Below are positions 46,671 through 58,720 of a stretch of 64,000 nucleotides of DNA, piece by piece. Within the stretch, counting starts at the first letter, position 1. Each line of letters begins with the position of its first letter. Position numbers and translations under genes: made by a program. The stretch spans positions 3,038,001 through 3,102,000 of the forward strand of contig OY979719.1 of NCBI GenBank assembly GCA_963855995.1, read 5' to 3'. This DNA is from Muricea muricata (taxonomy: Eukaryota; Cnidaria; Anthozoa; Malacalcyonacea; Plexauridae). Below the pieces are notes generated by a model. It was not told where the DNA came from. It saw nothing but the letters and a program-made list of their open reading frames with translations, and made no database searches.

Positions 46671-47769
46671 CGATTTGTATATATATACCTCATGCTCTGC
46701 TGTTGCAGTGATTGTGGTTGAATTACGACCGGGTAGACACTATTGCCATGCGCACATGCATCTATATATAGGCTGCTGTTATTAACGTGCTGTATAAGTT
46801 TTATCATATCAAAATATAATTTGCGTGGTCATTTATGCAATCAGCGAAAAACATTTCCATTTATTTAATACTTATCGTGTCTGTAGTGCCTCAGCAATAA
46901 ACTTGTTCTTCGACATTAGATTTAAATAGTGATCTGTTTAGTTCAATGATATATATTGAACGTCATATAGCTGGGTCATTAAATTTGGAAATGTATGTTT
47001 GATCAGAATTTACATGGTCTTCTCCGAGTATAAGAGAAGGCTGATTTCAACACACATTTATCTTTCAAATGTTCTACTTACAAAAATATGGGATTTTAAA
47101 ATTCGTAGCACCAGAAACCTACTGTATGCCCAAGTTGTAATCTTACCCATTTTTGTTATTGTGATATTGCAAAAGACTCAATTGGATTTATTTAGAAATA
47201 AATTTGTGCATATAAATGTAATTACACTCAAAAGCAACTTCAAGATCTTCCTCGACAGAGTATGAGCAAATATTATTCGATGAAATGCGAACAAAAGCTC
47301 GCGAATGGCTTCGAATAACTTTGATTTAATCTAGCGTGTATATTTATAATAATTCTTACCCCAGACAAAAACCTATGGGGTTTGTGACAAGGGCAATTAG
47401 GTTTGACCAAAACTCGTTGACTTGAGACATTTTGCATTGGCCACTAGACTATATATGTTTGCTATCACGCGCTTGCCACTTAAATTGTTTAAGCGGGCTT
47501 TTCTCTAGCCTATAATTAATTCTAAAACATGAAAAGAATTCAGAGCAAGGGAATTATCGTTCAGCTGCGTTGTTTATTTACCGCCACTTTGCCTTACCAC
47601 CAGACCGCGTTGGCTATTACACTCGCCCTATTTTACCCGTTTTTAACTGAATGAGCTTTAAGAAATGGTTAAACGGCCATAAACCACTAAAAATCGTAGA
47701 TGTGTCAATTAGACATAAATGAAAAGGGTGAGACGTTCTCTGACTAAAATATATTTATTTGTTTACGAG

Positions 47770-47801
47770 CTTTCGGCCACCAGTCTGTAGCCTTCAACGG
47801 G
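47770..47801 (-). ncRNA. Degenerate hammerhead-ribozyme-like core (one per satellite unit)
   Basis: Minus strand reads CCGTTGAAGGCTAC, a 6-base loop, then GTGGCCGAAAG. GGCTAC pairs completely with GTGGCC (one G-U pair) as stem II, followed by the invariant GAAA. The CUGAUGA box is CCGUUGA here, changed at two positions including the conserved A6, so self-cleavage is doubtful. Hammerheads of this form sit at the 3' end of Penelope-like elements, downstream of the GIY-YIG domain as here. Further copies: 51081-51112, 54392-54423, 57703-57734, 61014-61045. Confidence 0.6.
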
Positions 47802-47895
47802 TATATTTATAATGATTGCAGTAAACTGTGAAAGTGTGAAATGAAGCTAGATATGACGTGTATACATGTGCACTGTGAAATACGATAAGGTGATA

Positions 47896-48150
47896 CTATG
47901 TTTTCTTTATTAAGATTGTACATTGTCGAGGAAGCGGTTTTGAGTTGTTATCAGCATTGCTGTGTTTGGCAGCTGTATGCCATGATTCTAGACTTTCTAG
48001 TGTTAGGCGACTACGGAAATTCCCTGTGTCAATGATTTTCGCGTTGCACGTTTTTCGATGTTTGAACCATTATCATGTTCCTTAACGTTTCTGATGTGTT
48101 CAGCCTTTCTTGTTTCCAGAGATCTGCCTGTTTCCCCTAAGTACAGGCAG
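47896..48150 (-). pseudogene. Penelope-like element fragment: GIY-YIG endonuclease C-terminal part, frameshifted
   Basis: On the minus strand, one frame reads LGETGRSLETRKAEHIRNVK and runs to a stop. A shift in frame then continues with FRSRLTLESLESWHTA and SKPLPRQCTILIKK to a stop at 47896-47898. The GETGRSLETR-EH and LESWHT motifs are typical of the GIY-YIG endonuclease of Penelope-like retroelements. The reverse transcriptase and the GIY-YIG catalytic N-terminus are absent. Copies in other units: 51207-51461, 54518-54772, 57829-58083, 61140-61394. Confidence 0.75.
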
Positions 48151-48180
48151 ATATTTTAAAAGAAGAAAAGCAAATGATCA

Positions 48181-48362
48181 CGCATGGCAATAGTGCCTAC
48201 CTGGTCGTAATTCAACCACAATTAGTGCAACAGCAAAGCATGACGTATATAAATACAAATCGGTCGTACTATAGTATCACCGATTTGTATTTATATACGT
48301 CATGCTTTGCTGTTGCACTGATTGTGGTTGAATTACGACCAGGTAGGCACTATTGCCATGCG
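48181..48362. repeat. 182-bp near-perfect palindrome (one per satellite unit)
   Basis: From CGCATGGCAATAGTGCCTAC to its inverted copy GTAGGCACTATTGCCATGCG, centred at 48271.5. Each arm is about 91 bases with essentially no loop (the centre TACTATAGTA is itself palindromic) and roughly one mismatch per arm (near 48222). The right arm is the end of block S, so the left arm is an inverted S terminus. Further copies: 51492-51673, 54803-54984, 58114-58295, 61425-61606. Confidence 0.93.
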
Positions 48363-48787
48363 CACATGCATCTATATATAGGCTGCTGTTATTAACGTGC
48401 TGTGTAAGTTTTATCATAAACATCAAAATATAATTTGCGTGGTCATTTATGCAATCTGCGAAACACATTTCCATTTATTTAATACTTATCGTCTCTGTAG
48501 TGCTCCAGCAATAATGTTGTTCTTCGAAATTAGATTTAAATAGTGATCTGCTTTGTTCAATGATATATATATATTGGACGCCTATAGCTAGGTCATTATA
48601 TTTGGAAAAGTATGTTTGATCAGAATTTACAAGGTCTTCTCCCAGTATAAGAGAAGGCTGATTTCAACACACATTTATTTTTCAAATGTTTTATTACTCA
48701 CAAAAATATAGGCTTTTAAAATTCGTAGCACCAGAAACCTACTATATGCTCAAGTTTTGACCTTACCCATTTTTGTTATTTGTGATA

Positions 48788-51700
48788 TTGCAAAAGACTC
48801 AATTGGATTTATTTAGAAATAAATTTGTACACACATTTAAAAATGTAATTACACTCAAAAGCAACTTCAAGATCTTCCTCGACAGAGTATGATTAAATAT
48901 TATTCGATGAAATGCGAACAAAAGCTCGCGAATGGCTTCGAATAACTTTGATTTAATCTAGCGTGTATATGTATAATAATTCTTAACCCAGTGAAAGTGG
49001 TAAACTAACATAGAAAGTGGTAACTAACATAGTCTGGTGGTAAAGACAATGTGTGTCTTTTCAGAGTCAATCACTGAGTCCGGGAACAATACCTGCCTTT
49101 GATAAAAATCGTTCTGGCGTTGGTCAGTTTTAAGAATTAAGCATAGGCTAGAAGAACGTATAGACAACTCAAACCAACTTGCCGAAGCCTCATAACCAAC
49201 GTAATGCAGTGGTCAAATACAAATTACTCAACAAAAGTGGGTAGGGTAAATTCCTACCCTTGCCATGCATTAAATAGTTTTCGTCTTGTGTAAGAATTAA
49301 TAACCCTTTCCAAAGTATCTTCTCGTCTATTTTGCAAATTTTTTTAGAAAAAAATTCGTCAAAATTTGACAACTTCTTTTTATCATACAGTCTGATAAAG
49401 AAAAATTTTTATTTCCTTGTTAACCACACTGGCAAAATTTTTGGTAAATGGAGAAAATAAAAGTTCTAAAAAATCATCGAAAAAAATTGAACAAAAAACC
49501 GTGCTCAAAATGCTATAGTTTTTCTTAACGGTGGGAGCCATCTTTTTTGGCGAAAAAACCCCAAATAAATAATTGAAAAGAATTACGCTCTACCACTTAC
49601 ATTAGGGCTATTGAAAAGCGTCATAAGAGATTGTACGCCGGCCAGCGTAATCAATTTAAATTAAAAAGTTCCAAAAGGTGTCAGGAATTCTGCTACCTTC
49701 GAAGGATTAACCTTGGAATGGTATAACGATGGTAAAAAGGACCAGGTATTGTAATAAAAGTTTGCACATGGATGGCACTCGGATGGCTTCGCACAATTGG
49801 CCTCGACAGCCCACCAAATGCGGTTGCCTTTCGACAACGACATCGAATTGACTGCCTCAACCGTCTGTGTTATAACTCCACCACCTCTGGTTCGAAATAT
49901 AGGGGAGGGTAGAAGCGGCCCCCAGACCGTAAGTGCTAAAACCCTGTATCTTCGAATCAGACCATCAACATATAGTATCACCGATTTGTATATATATACC
50001 TCATGCTCTGCTGTTGCAGTGATTGTGGTTGAATTACGACCGGGTAGACACTATTGCCATGCGCACATGCATCTATATATAGGCTGCTGTTATTAACGTG
50101 CTGTATAAGTTTTATCATATCAAAATATAATTTGCGTGGTCATTTATGCAATCAGCGAAAAACATTTCCATTTATTTAATACTTATCGTGTCTGTAGTGC
50201 CTCAGCAATAAAATTGTTCTTCGACATTAGATTTAAATAGTGATCTGTTTAGTTCAATGATATATATTGAACGTCATATAGCTGGGTCATTAAATTTGGA
50301 AATGTATGTTTGATCAGAATTTACATGGTCTTCTCCGAGTATAAGAGAAGGCTGATTTCAACACACATTTATCTTTCAAATGTTCTACTTACAAAAATAT
50401 GGGATTTTAAAATTCGTAGCACCAGAAACCTACTGTATGCCCAAGTTGTAATCTTACCCATTTTTGTTATTGTGATATTGCAAAAGACTCAATTGGATTT
50501 ATTTAGAAATAAATTTGTGCATATAAATGTAATTACACTCAAAAGCAACTTCAAGATCTTCCTCGACAGAGTATGAGCAAATATTATTCGATGAAATGCG
50601 AACAAAAGCTCGCGAATGGCTTCGAATAACTTTGATTTAATCTAGCGTGTATATTTATAATAATTCTTACCCCAGACAAAAACCTATGGGGTTTGTGACA
50701 AGGGCAATTAGGTTTGACCAAAACTCGTTGACTTGAGACATTTTGCATTGGCCACTAGACTATATATGTTTGCTATCACGCGCTTGCCACTTAAATTGTT
50801 TAAGCGGGCTTTTCTCTAGCCTATAATTAATTCTAAAACATGAAAAGAATTCAGAGCAAGGGAATTATCGTTCAGCTGCGTTGTTTATTTACCGCCACTT
50901 TGCCTTACCACCAGACCGCGTTGGCTATTACACTCGCCCTATTTTACCCGTTTTTAACTGAATGAGCTTTAAGAAATGGTTAAACGGCCATAAACCACTA
51001 AAAATCGTAGATGTGTCAATTAGACATAAATGAAAAGGGTGAGACGTTCTCTGACTAAAATATATTTATTTGTTTACGAGCTTTCGGCCACCAGTCTGTA
51101 GCCTTCAACGGGTATATTTATAATGATTGCAGTAAACTGTGAAAGTGTGAAATGAAGCTAGATATGACGTGTATACATGTGCACTGTGAAATACGATAAG
51201 GTGATACTATGTTTTCTTTATTAAGATTGTACATTGTCGAGGAAGCGGTTTTGAGTTGTTATCAGCATTGCTGTGTTTGGCAGCTGTATGCCATGATTCT
51301 AGACTTTCTAGTGTTAGGCGACTACGGAAATTCCCTGTGTCAATGATTTTCGCGTTGCACGTTTTTCGATGTTTGAACCATTATCATGTTCCTTAACGTT
51401 TCTGATGTGTTCAGCCTTTCTTGTTTCCAGAGATCTGCCTGTTTCCCCTAAGTACAGGCAGATATTTTAAAAGAAGAAAAGCAAATGATCACGCATGGCA
51501 ATAGTGCCTACCTGGTCGTAATTCAACCACAATTAGTGCAACAGCAAAGCATGACGTATATAAATACAAATCGGTCGTACTATAGTATCACCGATTTGTA
51601 TTTATATACGTCATGCTTTGCTGTTGCACTGATTGTGGTTGAATTACGACCAGGTAGGCACTATTGCCATGCGCACATGCATCTATATATAGGCTGCTGT

Positions 51701-52098
51701 TATTAACGTGCTGTGTAAGTTTTATCATAAACATCAAAATATAATTTGCGTGGTCATTTATGCAATCTGCGAAACACATTTCCATTTATTTAATACTTAT
51801 CGTCTCTGTAGTGCTCCAGCAATAATGTTGTTCTTCGAAATTAGATTTAAATAGTGATCTGCTTTGTTCAATGATATATATATATTGGACGCCTATAGCT
51901 AGGTCATTATATTTGGAAAAGTATGTTTGATCAGAATTTACAAGGTCTTCTCCCAGTATAAGAGAAGGCTGATTTCAACACACATTTATTTTTCAAATGT
52001 TTTATTACTCACAAAAATATAGGCTTTTAAAATTCGTAGCACCAGAAACCTACTATATGCTCAAGTTTTGACCTTACCCATTTTTGTTATTTGTGATA
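48788..52098. repeat. Satellite unit 2
   Basis: 3,311 bp. Shares TTCGTCTTGTG and ATACATGTGCACTG variants with unit 1, and otherwise matches the later units. Confidence 0.95.
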
Positions 52099-55000
52099 TT
52101 GCAAAAGACTCAATTGGATTTATTTAGAAATAAATTTGTACACACATTTAAAAATGTAATTACACTCAAAAGCAACTTCAAGATCTTCCTCGACAGAGTA
52201 TGATTAAATATTATTCGATGAAATGCGAACAAAAGCTCGCGAATGGCTTCGAATAACTTTGATTTAATCTAGCGTGTATATGTATAATAATTCTTAACCC
52301 AGTGAAAGTGGTAAACTAACATAGAAAGTGGTAACTAACATAGTCTGGTGGTAAAGACAATGTGTGTCTTTTCAGAGTCAATCACTGAGTCCGGGAACAA
52401 TACCTGCCTTTGATAAAAATCGTTCTGGCGTTGGTCAGTTTTAAGAATTAAGCATAGGCTAGAAGAACGTATAGACAACTCAAACCAACTTGCCGAAGCC
52501 TCATAACCAACGTAATGCAGTGGTCAAATACAAATTACTCAACAAAAGTGGGTAGGGTAAATTCCTACCCTTGCCATGCATTAAATAGTTTTCGCCTTGT
52601 GTAAGAATTAATAACCCTTTCCAAAGTATCTTCTCGTCTATTTTGCAAATTTTTTTAGAAAAAAATTCGTCAAAATTTGACAACTTCTTTTTATCATACA
52701 GTCTGATAAAGAAAAATTTTTATTTCCTTGTTAACCACACTGGCAAAATTTTTGGTAAATGGAGAAAATAAAAGTTCTAAAAAATCATCGAAAAAAATTG
52801 AACAAAAAACCGTGCTCAAAATGCTATAGTTTTTCTTAACGGTGGGAGCCATCTTTTTTGGCGAAAAAACCCCAAATAAATAATTGAAAAGAATTACGCT
52901 CTACCACTTACATTAGGGCTATTGAAAAGCGTCATAAGAGATTGTACGCCGGCCAGCGTAATCAATTTAAATTAAAAAGTTCCAAAAGGTGTCAGGAATT
53001 CTGCTACCTTCGAAGGATTAACCTTGGAATGGTATAACGATGGTAAAAAGGACCAGGTATTGTAATAAAAGTTTGCACATGGATGGCACTCGGATGGCTT
53101 CGCACAATTGGCCTCGACAGCCCACCAAATGCGGTTGCCTTTCGACAACGACATCGAATTGACTGCCTCAACCGTCTGTGTTATAACTCCACCACCTCTG
53201 GTTCGAAATATAGGGGAGGGTAGAAGCGGCCCCCAGACCGTAAGTGCTAAAACCCTGTATCTTCGAATCAGACCATCAACATATAGTATCACCGATTTGT
53301 ATATATATACCTCATGCTCTGCTGTTGCAGTGATTGTGGTTGAATTACGACCGGGTAGACACTATTGCCATGCGCACATGCATCTATATATAGGCTGCTG
53401 TTATTAACGTGCTGTATAAGTTTTATCATATCAAAATATAATTTGCGTGGTCATTTATGCAATCAGCGAAAAACATTTCCATTTATTTAATACTTATCGT
53501 GTCTGTAGTGCCTCAGCAATAAAATTGTTCTTCGACATTAGATTTAAATAGTGATCTGTTTAGTTCAATGATATATATTGAACGTCATATAGCTGGGTCA
53601 TTAAATTTGGAAATGTATGTTTGATCAGAATTTACATGGTCTTCTCCGAGTATAAGAGAAGGCTGATTTCAACACACATTTATCTTTCAAATGTTCTACT
53701 TACAAAAATATGGGATTTTAAAATTCGTAGCACCAGAAACCTACTGTATGCCCAAGTTGTAATTTTACCCATTTTTGTTATTGTGATATTGCAAAAGACT
53801 CAATTGGATTTATTTAGAAATAAATTTGTGCATATAAATGTAATTACACTCAAAAGCAACTTCAAGATCTTCCTCGACAGAGTATGAGCAAATATTATTC
53901 GATGAAATGCGAACAAAAGCTCGCGAATGGCTTCGAATAACTTTGATTTAATCTAGCGTGTATATTTATAATAATTCTTACCCCAGACAAAAACCTATGG
54001 GGTTTGTGACAAGGGCAATTAGGTTTGACCAAAACTCGTTGACTTGAGACATTTTGCATTGGCCACTAGACTATATATGTTTGCTATCACGCGCTTGCCA
54101 CTTAAATTGTTTAAGCGGGCTTTTCTCTAGCCTATAATTAATTCTAAAACATGAAAAGAATTCAGAGCAAGGGAATTATCGTTCAGCTGCGTTGTTTATT
54201 TACCGCCACTTTGCCTTACCACCAGACCGCGTTGGCTATTACACTCGCCCTATTTTACCCGTTTTTAACTGAATGAGCTTTAAGAAATGGTTAAACGGCC
54301 ATAAACCACTAAAAATCGTAGATGTGTCAATTAGACATAAATGAAAAGGGTGAGACGTTCTCTGACTAAAATATATTTATTTGTTTACGAGCTTTCGGCC
54401 ACCAGTCTGTAGCCTTCAACGGGTATATTTATAATGATTGCAGTAAACTGTGAAAGTGTGAAATGAAGCTAGATATGACGTGTATACTTGTGCACTGTGA
54501 AATACGATAAGGTGATACTATGTTTTCTTTATTAAGATTGTACATTGTCGAGGAAGCGGTTTTGAGTTGTTATCAACATTGCTGTGTTTGGCAGCTGTAT
54601 GCCATGATTCTAGACTTTCTAGTGTTAGGCGACTACGGAAATTTCCTGTGTCAATGATTTTCGCGTTGCACGTTTTTCGATGTTTGAACCATTATCATGT
54701 TCCTTAACGTTTCTGATGTGTTCAGCCTTTCTTGTTTCCAGAGATCTGCCTGTTTCCCCTAAGTACAGGCAGATATTTTAAAAGAAGAAAAGCAAATGAT
54801 CACGCATGGCAATAGTGCCTACCTGGTCGTAATTCAACCACAATTAGTGCAACAGCAAAGCATGACGTATATAAATACAAATCGGTCGTACTATAGTATC
54901 ACCGATTTGTATTTATATACGTCATGCTTTGCTGTTGCACTGATTGTGGTTGAATTACGACCAGGTAGGCACTATTGCCATGCGCACATGCATCTATATA

Positions 55001-55409
55001 TAGGCTGCTGTTATTAACGTGCTGTGTAAGTTTTATCATAAACATCAAAATATAATTTGCGTGGTCATTTATGCAATCTGCGAAACACATTTCCATTTAT
55101 TTAATACTTATCGTCTCTGTAGTGCTCCAGCAATAATGTTGTTCTTCGAAATTAGATTTAAATAGTGATCTGCTTTGTTCAATGATATATATATATTGGA
55201 CGCCTATAGCTAGGTCATTATATTTGGAAAAGTATGTTTGATCAGAATTTACAAGGTCTTCTCCCAGTATAAGAGAAGGCTGATTTCAACACACATTTAT
55301 TTTTCAAATGTTTTATTACTCACAAAAATATAGGCTTTTAAAATTCGTAGCACCAGAAACCTACTATATGCTCAAGTTTTGACCTTACCCATTTTTGTTA
55401 TTTGTGATA
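52099..55409. repeat. Satellite unit 3
   Basis: 3,311 bp. First copy with TTCGCCTTGTG, ATACTTGTGCACTG and AATTTTACCC variants. Private change TTATCAACATTG near 54581. Confidence 0.95.
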
Positions 55410-58400
55410 TTGCAAAAGACTCAATTGGATTTATTTAGAAATAAATTTGTACACACATTTAAAAATGTAATTACACTCAAAAGCAACTTCAAGATCTTCC
55501 TCGACAGAGTATGATTAAATATTATTCGATGAAATGCGAACAAAAGCTCGCGAATGGCTTCGAATAACTTTGATTTAATCTAGCGTGTATATGTATAATA
55601 ATTCTTAACCCAGTGAAAGTGGTAAACTAACATAGAAAGTGGTAACTAACATAGTCTGGTGGTAAAGACAATGTGTGTCTTTTCAGAGTCAATCACTGAG
55701 TCCGGGAACAATACCTGCCTTTGATAAAAATCGTTCTGGCGTTGGTCAGTTTTAAGAATTAAGCATAGGCTAGAAGAACGTATAGACAACTCAAACCAAC
55801 TTGCCGAAGCCTCATAACCAACGTAATGCAGTGGTCAAATACAAATTACTCAACAAAAGTGGGTAGGGTAAATTCCTACCCTTGCCATGCATTAAATAGT
55901 TTTCGCCTTGTGTAAGAATTAATAACCCTTTCCAAAGTATCTTCTCGTCTATTTTGCAAATTTTTTTAGAAAAAAATTCGTCAAAATTTGACAACTTCTT
56001 TTTATCATACAGTCTGATAAAGAAAAATTTTTATTTCCTTGTTAACCACACTGGCAAAATTTTTGGTAAATGGAGAAAATAAAAGTTCTAAAAAATCATC
56101 GAAAAAAATTGAACAAAAAACCGTGCTCAAAATGCTATAGTTTTTCTTAACGGTGGGAGCCATCTTTTTTGGCGAAAAAACCCTAAATAAATAATTGAAA
56201 AGAATTACGCTCTACCACTTACATTAGGGCTATTGAAAAGCGTCATAAGAGATTGTACGCCGGCCAGCGTAATCAATTTAAATTAAAAAGTTCCAAAAGG
56301 TGTCAGGAATTCTGCTACCTTCGAAGGATTAACCTTGGAATGGTATAACGATGGTAAAAAGGACCAGGTATTGTAATAAAAGTTTGCACATGGATGGCAC
56401 TCGGATGGCTTCGCACAATTGGCCTCGACAGCCCACCAAATGCGGTTGCCTTTCGACAACGACATCGAATTGACTGCCTCAACCGTCTGTGTTATAACTC
56501 CACCACCTCTGGTTCAAAATATAGGGGAGGGTAGAAGCGGCCCCCAGACCGTTAGTGCTAAAACCCTGTATCTTCGAATCAGACCATCAACATATAGTAT
56601 CACCGATTTGTATATATATACCTCATGCTCTGCTGTTGCAGTGATTGTGGTTGAATTACGACCGGGTAGACACTATTGCCATGCGCACATGCATCTATAT
56701 ATAGGCTGCTGTTATTAACGTGCTGTATAAGTTTTATCATATCAAAATATAATTTGCGTGGTCATTTATGCAATCAGCGAAAAACATTTCCATTTATTTA
56801 ATACTTATCGTGTCTGTAGTGCCTCAGCAATAAAATTGTTCTTCGACATTAGATTTAAATAGTGATCTGTTTAGTTCAATGATATATATTGAACGTCATA
56901 TAGCTGGGTCATTAAATTTGGAAATGTATGTTTGATCAGAATTTACATGGTCTTCTCCGAGTATAAGAGAAGGCTGATTTCAACACACATTTATCTTTCA
57001 AATGTTCTACTTACAAAAATATGGGATTTTAAAATTCGTAGCACCAGAAACCTACTGTATGCCCAAGTTGTAATTTTACCCATTTTTGTTATTGTGATAT
57101 TGCAAAAGACTCAATTGGATTTATTTAGAAATAAATTTGTGCATATAAATGTAATTACACTCAAAAGCAACTTCAAGATCTTCCTCGACAGAGTATGAGC
57201 AAATATTATTCGATGAAATGCGAACAAAAGCTCGCGAATGGCTTCGAATAACTTTGATTTAATCTAGCGTGTATATTTATAATAATTCTTACCCCAGACA
57301 AAAACCTATGGGGTTTGTGACAAGGGCAATTAGGTTTGACCAAAACTCGTTGACTTGAGACATTTTGCATTGGCCACTAGACTATATATGTTTGCTATCA
57401 CGCGCTTGCCACTTAAATTGTTTAAGCGGGCTTTTCTCTAGCCTATAATTAATTCTAAAACATGAAAAGAATTCAGAGCAAGGGAATTATCGTTCAGCTG
57501 CGTTGTTTATTTACCGCCACTTTGCCTTACCACCAGACCGCGTTGGCTATTACACTCGCCCTATTTTACCCGTTTTTAACTGAATGAGCTTTAAGAAATG
57601 GTTAAACGGCCATAAACCACTAAAAATCGTAGATGTGTCAATTAGACATAAATGAAAAGGGTGAGACGTTCTCTGACTAAAATATATTTATTTGTTTACG
57701 AGCTTTCGGCCACCAGTCTGTAGCCTTCAACGGGTATATTTATAATGATTGCAGTAAACTGTGAAAGTGTGAAATGAAGCTAGATATGACGTGTATACTT
57801 GTGCACTGTGAAATACGATAAGGTGATACTATGTTTTCTTTATTAAGATTGTACATTGTCGAGGAAGCGGTTTTGAGTTGTTATCAGCATTGCTGTGTTT
57901 GGCAGCTGTATGCCATGATTCTAGACTTTCTAGTGTTAGGCGACTACGGAAATTTCCTGTGTCAATGATTTTCGCGTTGCACGTTTTTCGATGTTTGAAC
58001 CATTATCATGTTCCTTAACGTTTCTGATGTGTTCAGCCTTTCTTGTTTCCAGAGATCTGCCTGTTTCCCCTAAGTACAGGCAGATATTTTAAAAGAAGAA
58101 AAGCAAATGATCACGCATGGCAATAGTGCCTACCTGGTCGTAATTCAACCACAATTAGTGCAACAGCAAAGCATGACGTATATAAATACAAATCGGTCGT
58201 ACTATAGTATCACCGATTTGTATTTATATACGTCATGCTTTGCTGTTGCACTGATTGTGGTTGAATTACGACCAGGTAGGCACTATTGCCATGCGCACAT
58301 GCATCTATATATAGGCTGCTGTTATTAACGTGCTGTGTAAGTTTTATCATAAACATCAAAATATAATTTGCGTGGTCATTTATGCAATCTGCGAAACACA

Positions 58401-58720
58401 TTTCCATTTATTTAATACTTATCGTCTCTGTAGTGCTCCAGCAATAATGTTGTTCTTCGAAATTAGATTTAAATAGTGATCTGCTTTGTTCAATGATATA
58501 TATATATTGGACGCCTATAGCTAGGTCATTATATTTGGAAAAGTATGTTTGATCAGAATTTACAAGGTCTTCTCCCAGTATAAGAGAAGGCTGATTTCAA
58601 CACACATTTATTTTTCAAATGTTTTATTACTCACAAAAATATAGGCTTTTAAAATTCGTAGCACCAGAAACCTACTATATGCTCAAGTTTTGACCTTACC
58701 CATTTTTGTTATTTGTGATA
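55410..58720. repeat. Satellite unit 4
   Basis: 3,311 bp. Shares ACCCTAAATAA and CCGTTAGTGC with unit 5. A private C-to-T (GGTTCAAAAT near 56512) puts a stop into the U1 minus-strand frame that is open in all other copies. Confidence 0.95.

Larger units (their letters stand above)
45478..48787. repeat. Satellite unit 1 (array-edge copy)
   Basis: 3,310 bp, the most diverged copy. Private differences include GGTGGAAGCGG near 46599, AAACTTGTTC near 46902, and changes in the AAGTGGTAACTA region near 45685-45715. Other units have GGTAGAAGCGG, AAAATTGTTC and an extra base. Confidence 0.92.

Noticed and set aside
46486-46785. 99-, 88-, 73- and 65-codon frames recurring every 3,311 bp as a tandem gene family
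   Set aside because: Frames overlap on both strands, span the palindrome and block S, and show no protein-like conservation. Their repetition follows from the satellite.
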